This document shows positions 32,599-40,301 of a stretch of DNA of 41,301 nt, piece by piece (within the stretch, counting starts at the first letter, position 1; each line of letters begins with the position of its first letter). Made by a program: the position numbers and the translations under genes. Origin of the DNA: Bacteroidales bacterium (GTDB lineage Bacteria > Bacteroidota > Bacteroidia > Bacteroidales > PWNQ01); NCBI GenBank assembly GCA_021740245.1, contig JAIPAE010000008.1, forward strand, positions 1 through 41,301. The letters run 5' to 3'. The notes under the pieces were generated by a model. It ran no database searches, was not told the DNA's origin, and was given only the letters and a program-made list of their open reading frames with translations.

Positions 32599-33591
32599 TT
32601 AATGGTTTAAAGTTGACCAGATGAGGTCTTTTAAGTCAGTAAGTCCTATATTGGCCAGGGCCGAAATAAAAACGAAAGGAATATCTTTGGGAATATCGGC
32701 CTGCACCCATGTTTTCAGTTCTTCATCCAGCAGGTCAGATTTTGTAATGGCCAGGATCCGGTCTTTATCCAGTAGTTCAGGGTTATAACTGCGCAATTCG
32801 TTAATGAGTATATTGTATTCTTTTTCAATGCTTTCAACATCTGCGGGAACCATAAACAGCAGGATAGCATTACGTTCGATGTGTCTTAAAAATCGTAATC
32901 CAATACCTTTACCTAAGTGGGCTCCTTCGATAATTCCGGGGATGTCAGCCATGACAAATGATTGGGCATCTCTGTAGGCAATCATGCCCAGGTTTGGTGT
33001 TATGGTTGTGAAGGGGTAGTCAGCAATCTCGGGTTTTGCGGCTGAAATAACAGAAAGCAATGTTGATTTTCCTGCATTAGGAAACCCTACAAGTCCGACA
33101 TCAGCCAGCAGCTTAAGCTCCAGAACAATTTCTTTTTCTGATCCTTTTTCGCCGGGTTGCGCATATCTTGGTGTTTGGTTAGTAGAGGATTTAAAATGGT
33201 CATTACCGAGTCCTCCACGTCCTCCTTTAAGAAGCGTTAACTCTTCGTTGTGCCGGGTAACTTCACCGATCAGTTCCCCGGTATCGGCGTCTTTAGCAAC
33301 AGTTCCGGGAGGAACTTCAATGATCTGGTCTTTACCGTCAGCTCCATGTTTACGGCTGGAGCCACCAGACTTTCCGTTTTCTGCTATAAGATGTTTGGTA
33401 TATCTCAAATGGAGCAAAGTCCAGAAATTGCGGTTGGCACGCAAAATAATGTCTCCGCCACGGCCACCGTCGCCTCCGTCTGGTCCTCCTTTTGGTATGG
33501 AAGGCCCACGGTGAAGATGTGCCGAACCAGCTCCGCCCTTGCCGCTGCGGCATATCAGCTTTACGTGATCAACAAAGTTTGGACTGCCCAT
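32599..33591 (-). CDS. obgE: GTPase Obg
   Basis: ObgE acts in 50S ribosome assembly and stress control. The N-terminal glycine-rich Obg domain ([27 protein letters not shown]) is followed by the GTPase domain with [21 protein letters not shown] and the TKSD motif. At 330 residues it has no C-terminal extension, as in other Bacteroidota. Its ATG abuts the adk stop with no gap. Confidence 0.97.
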   Translation of the reverse strand: MGSPNFVDHVKLICRSGKGGAGSAHLHRGPSIPKGGPDGGDGGRGGDIILRANRNFWTLLHLRYTKHLIAENGKSGGSSRKHGADGKDQIIEVPPGTVAKDADTGELIGEVTRHNEELTLLKGGRGGLGNDHFKSSTNQTPRYAQPGEKGSEKEIVLELKLLADVGLVGFPNAGKSTLLSVISAAKPEIADYPFTTITPNLGMIAYRDAQSFVMADIPGIIEGAHLGKGIGLRFLRHIERNAILLFMVPADVESIEKEYNILINELRSYNPELLDKDRILAITKSDLLDEELKTWVQADIPKDIPFVFISALANIGLTDLKDLIWSTLNH

Positions 33592-34173
33592 TTATTTATT
33601 GTGTTTATACTTTTTTATAACTTTACAAATACGCTGAAAAACAGTTTCAACCGGTGCCATACCGCTGACAGTCTCGAATTTTCCCTGTTTTCTGTAATAA
33701 TCCATTACAGGATGTGTTTGCTGACGGTATATCTCCATCCGCTTATAAATAACAGATTCAGTATCATCATTGCGATCTGAATTACGACTGCGATGTTTAA
33801 TCCGCTTGACCAGTTCGTCACTTTCTACTTTTATCCCAATGACAAGATGTATTTTCAGACCTTTTTTATCCATCATACGGTCTAATAGTTTTGCCTGATT
33901 TAAGGTACGTGGGAATCCATCAAAAATAATACCGGGAGCATTAACATGTTTACTGGCATGTTTGAATAGCAGCCGTAATGTTATCTCATCCGGAACAAGT
34001 TGACCTTTGGATATATAGCTGTTAGCTTCATTACCAACAGGAGTTCCATTCTCAATTTCATACCTGAACAACTCTCCTGTAGATAAATGTATCAAGCCAA
34101 ACTTTTTAGCTATATTGGCAGATTGAGTGCCTTTACCCGAACCCGGTGGTCCGAAAATGATTAAATTAAACAT
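33592..34173 (-). CDS. adk: Adenylate kinase (single domain, short LID)
   Basis: The enzyme interconverts ATP plus AMP and two ADP. The 193-residue protein has the P-loop GPPGSGKGTQ, the AMP site STGELFR and IFDGFPRT, and SDRNDD ahead of KRMEIYRQQT, which supplies the phosphate-binding arginines. The short LID lacks Cys zinc ligands. All key residues are kept. It abuts obgE and follows the double-domain adk gene by 90 bp, so three adenylate kinase domains occur in a row. Confidence 0.93.
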   Translation of the reverse strand: MFNLIIFGPPGSGKGTQSANIAKKFGLIHLSTGELFRYEIENGTPVGNEANSYISKGQLVPDEITLRLLFKHASKHVNAPGIIFDGFPRTLNQAKLLDRMMDKKGLKIHLVIGIKVESDELVKRIKHRSRNSDRNDDTESVIYKRMEIYRQQTHPVMDYYRKQGKFETVSGMAPVETVFQRICKVIKKYKHNK

Positions 34174-34263
34174 AATGTACCTTCTTCAGGACAAAAGTAA
34201 TAAAAACATTGTCATTTAACCATAGCAGGCATTGTTTTTGTAGCAATAAAAGATATTGAAGTA

Positions 34264-35433
34264 CTAACGGATTTTTGTGAAAGCGGATTCAACCTGTGCA
34301 CTGAGTCGCTCAAAAACTTCCTGTTCACTGCCTACACCATTAATTGAACAATGCTTGTTGATGCTTCTGTAATATTCGGCAACAGGGACTGTTTTGTTTT
34401 CATACATTCGCATACGATGTAAAATCACGTCCACCGACATATCGTAAGCTCTGCTTTTTTCAGTCAAGCTCCGGGCATGCAGTCTTTCCATAAGCTCAAA
34501 TGGTGGTACATTGATTTCCATCATGCAGGAAACCGAGGAGTTTAGTTTCCTCAGCAGGCCATCCAGAATATACGTTTGTATGATCGTTCGGGGAAATCCC
34601 TTGAATATAAAACCGTTGGTGTCCGTATGACGTTTGATCTTAGACTCGATCAGCGGTAATGTTAATTGATCAGGAACAATACCTCCCTCAGCCATGATCG
34701 GTTCTGCCTGCTCACCAATTTCTGTACCGTTTTTGATTTCCTCACGTAACATCTTACCGGAAGAGATATAGGTGAGATTATATTTTTCAGCCAGCAGCTT
34801 GGCCTGAGTCCCTTTCCCGGAACCCGGGTAGCCCAGTAAAACAATATTTAACCATTCTTTTTTAAGGGTCGCTTTTACCTGATTGCGTATACGCTGCTGT
34901 ATGTCATCAATGGAACCCATACCATTGATCTTGTAAAACTGCCCTTTTTCTTTATAAAACTCTGCAACCGGGGCTGTCTTTTGATCATACTCTTCCAAAC
35001 GTTTTTCTATGACTTTTGCTTTGTCATCACTGCGCCCTGAGGTTTTCCCACGCTCCAGCATACGTCTCCGCAACTCATCACGATCAACATCCAAGGCAAT
35101 AACCGCCGAAAGGGAAGTGTTTAACTTGAGCAACAGTCCCTCCAGAATATATGCCTGTACTACCGTCCTGGGAAATCCGTCAAATAAAAATCCTTCAACA
35201 TCCGGATTGGCCTGAATCTTTTTCTCTATTAAACGCACTATGATCTCATCAGAAACTAATTCTCCACGATCAATTATTGACTTTATCTCTTCTCCAAGAT
35301 CAGTCCCTTCTTTGATTTCATTGCGAAGCATGTCACCAGTGGCAATGTATGCCAGATGATAATACTCTATTAGCTTTTGTGATTGCGTGCCTTTTCCTGC
35401 TCCCGGTGGCCCGAATAGTGCTATGTTTAACAT
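34264..35433 (-). CDS. Tandem-domain adenylate kinase fusion
   Basis: Two adenylate kinase domains are fused in 389 residues. Domain 1 (about 1-190) is canonical: GPPGAGKGTQ, ATGDMLR, LFDGFPRT, SGRSDD and KRLEEYDQKT. Domain 2 (about 193-389) begins LNIVLLGYPGSGKGTQ and keeps the P-loop, the AMP-site Arg (GKMLREE) and both distal arginines. However, it reads FKGFPRT instead of DGFPRT and SRAYD instead of a DD pair, so Mg or phosphate handling may be impaired. The start is the ATG at 35433 (MLNIALFG); a TTG 21 bp upstream is less likely. Confidence 0.9.
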   Translation of the reverse strand: MLNIALFGPPGAGKGTQSQKLIEYYHLAYIATGDMLRNEIKEGTDLGEEIKSIIDRGELVSDEIIVRLIEKKIQANPDVEGFLFDGFPRTVVQAYILEGLLLKLNTSLSAVIALDVDRDELRRRMLERGKTSGRSDDKAKVIEKRLEEYDQKTAPVAEFYKEKGQFYKINGMGSIDDIQQRIRNQVKATLKKEWLNIVLLGYPGSGKGTQAKLLAEKYNLTYISSGKMLREEIKNGTEIGEQAEPIMAEGGIVPDQLTLPLIESKIKRHTDTNGFIFKGFPRTIIQTYILDGLLRKLNSSVSCMMEINVPPFELMERLHARSLTEKSRAYDMSVDVILHRMRMYENKTVPVAEYYRSINKHCSINGVGSEQEVFERLSAQVESAFTKIR

Positions 35434-35510
35434 GGGCAAAATGTTTTTTAACAAACAACAAAACTAACTTTGTTGTTCATAAGGAATCATGAATTTATGT
35501 GTGCTTTGAT

Positions 35511-36047
35511 TTATTCAATGACTTTATAAATGTTAGCATAATTTCTTCCGTGTCCGTCATAATCCAAGCCATATCCAACAACAAACTCATTGGAAATTTC
35601 CATACCGATATAATGAACAGGATAACTCTTCTTAAAAGCCTTGGGCTTGAAAAGCATGGTTGCCAACCGGAGTGAAGCAGGATTCTGCTTCTGTAATGCC
35701 TGTTGTAAGTGTTCAAGCGTTATTCCTGTATCAATTATGTCTTCCAATATGATCACATGCCGCCCCGCTATTTCATCATTAACACCGATCAGTTCCTTTA
35801 CTTGTTGTGTGCTCTCCGTTCCTTCATAGGAGGATAACCGGGCAAAGCTGATCTCACAAGGCATACTCATGTCTTTAAAAAGATCCGAAGCAAACATAAA
35901 TGCCCCATTCAAAATGACCAGAAACAACGGGTCTTTATCTTTCATATCCGTTTCTATCTCAAGGGCAAGTCTCTTTATTGTGCGCTCTATCTTTTGCTTC
36001 GAAATATATATTTCAAATGTCTTGTCTTTAATTTTTACAGTGTCCAT
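35511..36047 (-). CDS. hpt: Hypoxanthine phosphoribosyltransferase
   Basis: This purine-salvage enzyme uses PRPP to convert hypoxanthine or guanine to the nucleotide. The 178-residue protein has the PRPP motif VIILEDIIDTGITLEHL, the ILNGAFMF loop and the base-binding FVVGYGLDYDG. The start is the ATG at 36047 (MDTVKIKDKTFEIY); an in-frame TTG further up would add 12 residues not expected in the family. It heads the hpt-adk-adk-obgE series on the minus strand. Confidence 0.94.
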   Translation of the reverse strand: MDTVKIKDKTFEIYISKQKIERTIKRLALEIETDMKDKDPLFLVILNGAFMFASDLFKDMSMPCEISFARLSSYEGTESTQQVKELIGVNDEIAGRHVIILEDIIDTGITLEHLQQALQKQNPASLRLATMLFKPKAFKKSYPVHYIGMEISNEFVVGYGLDYDGHGRNYANIYKVIE

Positions 36048-36474
36048 ATCTTTTCTGTTATCATCTGTTATCAAAGCGTTCAAAACTCAGTAAAAACTTC
36101 GGGAGGATAAAACGATGTCCTGTAAATGAAGTGATTATACAATTGATATTGAGACGCTTATATCATACTCAGTAGATATAATATTATTATGCAAGGATAA
36201 AGATTTTTTTTGAAATGTAATCCTTGTTGCCCGGTTAATTTATATGAACCCATACGAATGATTTGTAAAATTTTTCGAGTGCCTTAGTGAAACCCTTTGT
36301 TGCCTTTGTGATTATTTTTATATCACGAAGTAGCCTTTAGCCTGCATTATTCATAAAAAACAAATAAAAAGTTATATTTGTTTGTTTATCAAGTGGGAAC
36401 ATCAATATACGAATAAAAAATATTTTTATTTATTTTTACTAGTGAAATGGAATAAGAAAATGTTCTGACAGTTT

Positions 36475-36503
36475 GACATTGATCAAATGATTTGATAATT
36501 GTC
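36475..36503. promoter_or_regulatory. Imperfect palindrome, possible operator before purE
   Basis: The left arm GACATTGATCAAAT and right arm ATTTGATAATTGTC (14 bp each, central G) are inverted copies, with ATCAAAT/ATTTGAT and GACA/TGTC perfect and two mismatches between them. It ends about 52 bp upstream of the purE -7 box. The symmetry suits a dimeric regulator, but no regulator can be named. Confidence 0.35.
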
Positions 36504-36554
36504 ATATTTTTAACGTTGAGTTAATACGGATACCCGGATATCATACGATATTTG

Positions 36555-36562
36555 TAAATTTG
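36555..36562 (+). promoter_or_regulatory. Candidate -7 box (TAAATTTG) of purE
   Basis: TAAATTTG fits TAnnTTTG exactly and lies 19 bp before the purE ATG. The upstream TTTG element is not evident at the usual spacing. Confidence 0.45.
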
Positions 36563-36581
36563 CATCAAAAATCAATTTATT

Positions 36582-37088
36582 ATGGAACCAAGAGTTAGCA
36601 TTATTATGGGCAGTACATCAGACCTGCCGGTTATGGAAAAAGCCGCCGTGGTTTTGGAAGAGATGGAAATACCTTTTGAGATCAATGCCTTATCAGCACA
36701 CCGTACTCCGGATGCAGTAGAAGAATTTGCCAAAAAAGCGCGTTATCGTGGGATAAAAGTAATTATTGCAGGTGCAGGTATGGCTGCCCACTTACCCGGG
36801 GTTATAGCTGCAATGACACCCGTCCCGGTTATTGGCGTACCTGTAAAAGCCTCCCTGGATGGAATGGACTCATTGCTCTCTATCGTACAAATGCCTCCGG
36901 GAATTCCGGTTGCAACCGTTGGAATTAACGGCGCAAAAAATGCAGGCCTGCTTGCTACCCAAATGATTGCAACTGGTGATGATGAGATTTATGAAAAGTT
37001 CAAAGATTATAAAAATACGCTGAAAGATAAAATTGAAAAAGCGAATAAAGAACTGAAAGAGGTTTCTTACAAGTTTAAAACCAATTAA
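36582..37088 (+). CDS. purE: N5-carboxyaminoimidazole ribonucleotide mutase PurE
   Basis: PurE (class I) converts N5-CAIR to CAIR in purine synthesis. The 168-residue protein shows the family motifs MGSTSDLPVM, SAHRTPD with the catalytic His, GAGMAAHLPG and GVPVKASLDGMDSL. It stands alone, with a hairpin terminator after it. No purK is adjacent. Confidence 0.96.
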   Translation: MEPRVSIIMGSTSDLPVMEKAAVVLEEMEIPFEINALSAHRTPDAVEEFAKKARYRGIKVIIAGAGMAAHLPGVIAAMTPVPVIGVPVKASLDGMDSLLSIVQMPPGIPVATVGINGAKNAGLLATQMIATGDDEIYEKFKDYKNTLKDKIEKANKELKEVSYKFKTN

Positions 37089-37106
37089 GAGTTTAACTGC
37101 TTGTGG

Positions 37107-37148
37107 AATAAACCGGGTATTCATCTCTGATATCCGGTTTATTATTTT
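37107..37148 (+). terminator. Terminator after purE
   Basis: AATAAACCGG (37107-37116) pairs with CCGGTTTATT (37134-37143). The stem can extend inward by four pairs including one G-U, leaving a 9-base loop. ATTTTG follows. It lies 18 bp after the purE stop. Confidence 0.75.
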
Positions 37149-37279
37149 GTACACGATAGTAAATTTGTCTGTACCTCCTGGCTCATCATAGTTTGATAAT
37201 TACTCAAGTTGAAAATATTGCCATGTTCCTTTGATATTCCAAATTGTTTTTTTACTTTTATGGTATTCAAAAAGAGAGT

Positions 37280-38110
37280 GTGAGAAAAACTGTTTTTATT
37301 GTCTTTTTAATATTGTTAGCTGGGCATAATAACCTTTTTGCCCAGTATGACGGGAGCTCCTCCGGGGGAAGGTCTGCTGCAATGGGTGATGCAGCAGTTA
37401 CATCTGCCGATGTCTGGAGTATTCTGAATAATCCTGCCGGATTGGCTGAAAACCAAAAAATGTCCGCAGGGATTTTTTATGAAATGCGGTATAATATTGC
37501 CGATTTCAGTACCCGTGGAGCAGCATTTCAACTCCCTGCCGGAAGAGGGAATTTTGGGATCGCCTTCTCTGTTTTCGGAATATCTGCCTATAATGAAAAA
37601 CATTTTGCTGTAGCTTATGGAAGAGAGCTCTTTCCGGAGTTTAAAGGGGGTATTAGCTTTGATTATTTACATACGCATCTTAATGATGAATCCGGTCAAC
37701 TGACAGCAAATAAGGGTATCCTTACTTTTCAGGCCGGAATTCAGTATAAGCTTACAGACAAAACTGGTATAGGTTTTTCTGTTTTTAACCCTTATTCAGC
37801 AAGGCTTTCGGATTATGAAAATGAGTATATCCCGGCTATTGCCAGGCTTGGCCTGGATTATAAAGCAGCAGATCATTTCTTGATCGTGCTGGAGGCAGAA
37901 CAAAATATTAAATACAACCTGCGCATCAAAGGTGGATTGGAATATGAGATTAAAGACCGACTGATGGCCCGAGGCGGAGTGAAAACCAACCCTGCAGAAT
38001 ATACTTTTGGTGGAGGGATAAAGTTTATGGGGATTACATTTGACTTTGCCTTCGCTTATCACCTTGTGCTTGGATATTCTCCGTACGGATCGTTTCAATA
38101 TCAATTTTAA
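37280..38110 (+). CDS. PorV/PorQ-like outer-membrane beta-barrel protein
   Basis: The protein has a signal peptide (MRKTVFIVFLILLAGHNNLFAQ) and then SSGGRSAAMGDAAVTSADVWSILNNPAGLA, the N-terminal hallmark of the PorV/PorQ and UPF0164 group. Alternating beta strands run through to an aromatic C-terminus (SPYGSFQYQF). Some relatives serve type IX secretion, but this link is not shown here. I choose the GTG at 37280 as start (276 residues) because it gives a clean signal peptide; a TTG at 37244 would add an unusual aromatic stretch. It precedes the next gene by 2 bp. Confidence 0.72.
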   Translation: MRKTVFIVFLILLAGHNNLFAQYDGSSSGGRSAAMGDAAVTSADVWSILNNPAGLAENQKMSAGIFYEMRYNIADFSTRGAAFQLPAGRGNFGIAFSVFGISAYNEKHFAVAYGRELFPEFKGGISFDYLHTHLNDESGQLTANKGILTFQAGIQYKLTDKTGIGFSVFNPYSARLSDYENEYIPAIARLGLDYKAADHFLIVLEAEQNIKYNLRIKGGLEYEIKDRLMARGGVKTNPAEYTFGGGIKFMGITFDFAFAYHLVLGYSPYGSFQYQF

Positions 38111-38112
38111 TA

Positions 38113-40209
38113 ATGAAGAATAGTATAAAATATGGTATTCGCCTTTTAGCAACCAGCACACTGTTCTTTTCCGTGTTTTGTACTTTTGCTCAAGAGAAAG
38201 ATAACGATTTGCCTTTAATTGTAAATGACATTATTGAAGATCATGCCCAGAACAGAAACGAAGAAACAGATTATTCAAGACTGATTGACGAACTCAATTT
38301 TAGATTAAGAAATCCCTTGAATCTGAATACAGCTAAAGAGGATGACCTACGGTATTTTATTTTTTTGAATGATATTCAAATCAGGGATATCCTGAACCTG
38401 CGCAACAAATTAGGAAAAATTGACAATCTTTTTCAGCTTCAGTTGGTTGAATCACTGAGTTTTCAGGATATTCAAAATTTAAAACACTTTGTTTATGCAG
38501 GCCCGCTTATAGAGAAAACATCCGGGAAACTAAAAAGATCATTGCATTACGGAAGACACGATATTTTTATGCGTTATGAGCGAACCCTTGAGCAGAAACA
38601 AGGCTATAAACCGCTTTCCGGTTCTCATTTAAGTGAGAGCCCGAACAGAAGATACCTGGGGAGCCCCGATAAATATTACTTAAAGTATCATTACCGTAGC
38701 CGGAATATACGGTGGGGAATTAATGCAGAAAAGGATCCTGGTGAAGAATTCTTTAAAGGAACGCAACCTCTGGGCTTTGATTTTTATTCCGGATATGTTA
38801 TGGTGGAAGATATTAAATGGCTGGATAAATTGATAATTGGTGATTATAATATGCAGGCTGCCCAGGGTCTTGCAATGTGGTCGGGGCTTAGTTTTGGAAA
38901 ATCTTCCGGCGTGGCTTCTGTCAGAAAACAGGCCGGAGGAATTTCTCCTAATACATCGATGAGTGAATTCGGATACTTCAGAGGAATTGCTGTCGAAAAA
39001 GTATTGGGAGATTTTTATACTACTGTTTTTTATTCCAGAACCAAAAGGGATGCAAACATTAATAGCAGGGATACTTTAGGTGATTATTACTATATAACAT
39101 CATTACAACAAACGGGATATCATAATACAGAATCTCTTGTGAAGAATAAAGATGCAGTTAACGAACAGCTCCTGGGAGGTAATGTGTTTACCAAATTCGG
39201 AAACCTGAAACTGGGTGTTACAGCCTATGCTTTTGAACTTGAAATGGAGATGGAAACACCCGCACAACTCTATAATAAATTTGATTTTTCAGGAAACCGG
39301 CAATTTGTCAATAGCCTGGATTATGAATACAATCTGAGGAATATTATCTTTTTCGGAGAAACAGCATATTCAGGAAATAATGCCTGGGGAACACTTAACG
39401 GATTTATTGTGAGGCCTGTCAGTGGAGTGTTTCTGAGTGTTTTACACCGGTGGTATCAAAGGGATTTTCAAAGCACTAAAGGAGGCGCGTTTGGCGAAAA
39501 CAGTGCCAATCAAAACGAAAAAGGATTGTTTACCGGGCTAAAGATACAGTTAAACCGCCGGATCACCTTTAATGCTTACACTGATCTTTTCCGGTTTGAT
39601 TGGTTGAATTACCGCGTTGATGCACCTTCATGCGGCAGTGAATACCGGCTGAAAATGGAATATACGCCTTCACGTAAATGGAATGCAGATATCCGTTATC
39701 AATACGAACATAAAATGATAAACAGGGATATTGAAAATGTTATCATCAATAAGCCGGGAGACCGCAAAAAACAACGATTTCGCCTGAATATATCATGGAA
39801 AGCGACAAAATGGCTAAAACTAAATAACCGCGCTGCATGGTCTTTTATGAATATGGAAAACCAGGAACCGCAAGATGGGTGGCTTCTTTACCAGGATATA
39901 TTGATCAGGCCTGATGATAAACCGTATGCTTTTTCATTTCGCTATGCTTTGTTTAATACCGACTCCTATGATGCCCGTCTTTATGCATATGAACATGATG
40001 TCCTATATGCTTTCGCAATTCCTGCTTATTATTATCAGGGATTTCGAACTTACCTGCTGGTAAAATATGAACTTTCCAAAACAATTGATTTCTGGCTAAA
40101 GATTGCACGATCGCAATATACTGACAGAACATCTGTCAGTAGCGGCCTTGCTAAGATTGATAAGCCTGCCAAAACAGATGTTAAACTTCAGATTCGCATT
40201 AAATTTTGA
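38113..40209 (+). CDS. Helix-hairpin-helix domain outer-membrane protein
   Basis: The 698-residue protein has a signal peptide ending in FCTFAQ, then a ComEA-like double helix-hairpin-helix at about residues 60-130: LNLNTAKEDDLRYFIFLND followed by ILNLRNKLGKI. The remainder is a long beta-strand-rich region with many aromatic strand ends, which looks like an outer-membrane barrel ending in LQIRIKF. Such proteins are common in Bacteroidota and remain uncharacterised; despite the ComEA-like motif there is no evidence for DNA uptake. It is cotranscribed with the preceding barrel protein, 2 bp apart. Confidence 0.78.
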   Translation: MKNSIKYGIRLLATSTLFFSVFCTFAQEKDNDLPLIVNDIIEDHAQNRNEETDYSRLIDELNFRLRNPLNLNTAKEDDLRYFIFLNDIQIRDILNLRNKLGKIDNLFQLQLVESLSFQDIQNLKHFVYAGPLIEKTSGKLKRSLHYGRHDIFMRYERTLEQKQGYKPLSGSHLSESPNRRYLGSPDKYYLKYHYRSRNIRWGINAEKDPGEEFFKGTQPLGFDFYSGYVMVEDIKWLDKLIIGDYNMQAAQGLAMWSGLSFGKSSGVASVRKQAGGISPNTSMSEFGYFRGIAVEKVLGDFYTTVFYSRTKRDANINSRDTLGDYYYITSLQQTGYHNTESLVKNKDAVNEQLLGGNVFTKFGNLKLGVTAYAFELEMEMETPAQLYNKFDFSGNRQFVNSLDYEYNLRNIIFFGETAYSGNNAWGTLNGFIVRPVSGVFLSVLHRWYQRDFQSTKGGAFGENSANQNEKGLFTGLKIQLNRRITFNAYTDLFRFDWLNYRVDAPSCGSEYRLKMEYTPSRKWNADIRYQYEHKMINRDIENVIINKPGDRKKQRFRLNISWKATKWLKLNNRAAWSFMNMENQEPQDGWLLYQDILIRPDDKPYAFSFRYALFNTDSYDARLYAYEHDVLYAFAIPAYYYQGFRTYLLVKYELSKTIDFWLKIARSQYTDRTSVSSGLAKIDKPAKTDVKLQIRIKF

Positions 40210-40214
40210 CAAAA

Positions 40215-40245
40215 TTTGTGAGAGAATGAAATTTACTTATTTTTG
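40215..40245 (+). promoter_or_regulatory. Predicted promoter of the POT transporter gene
   Basis: TTTG (40215-40218) and TATTTTTG (40238-40245) are separated by 19 bp, an exact match to the Bacteroidota consensus. The leader to the ATG at 40302 would be about 50 nt. Confidence 0.7.
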
Positions 40246-40301
40246 CAGCTATTCTTTTTAGAAACAAACAAGAAATCAAATATTAATCAAAAAACAGAAT
40301 T

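Larger units (their letters stand above)
36048..36581. other. Long AT-rich intergenic region between hpt and purE
   Basis: This 534 bp divergent region has no gene that I can support. It contains two related decamers, TGCCTTAGTG (36280-36289) and TGCCTTTGTG (36301-36310). There is also an imperfect 29 bp palindrome (36475-36503) and a promoter box before purE (36555-36562). Upstream of hpt no clear promoter consensus was found. Confidence 0.6.

Noticed and set aside
33250..33780. 176-codon plus-strand ORF opposite obgE and adk
   Set aside because: Antisense shadow spanning the junction of two well-supported genes on the other strand.
38113..40209. DNA-uptake protein ComEA
   Set aside because: Only the short helix-hairpin-helix region is ComEA-like; the remainder is a long outer-membrane barrel-type sequence, and no competence genes are nearby.
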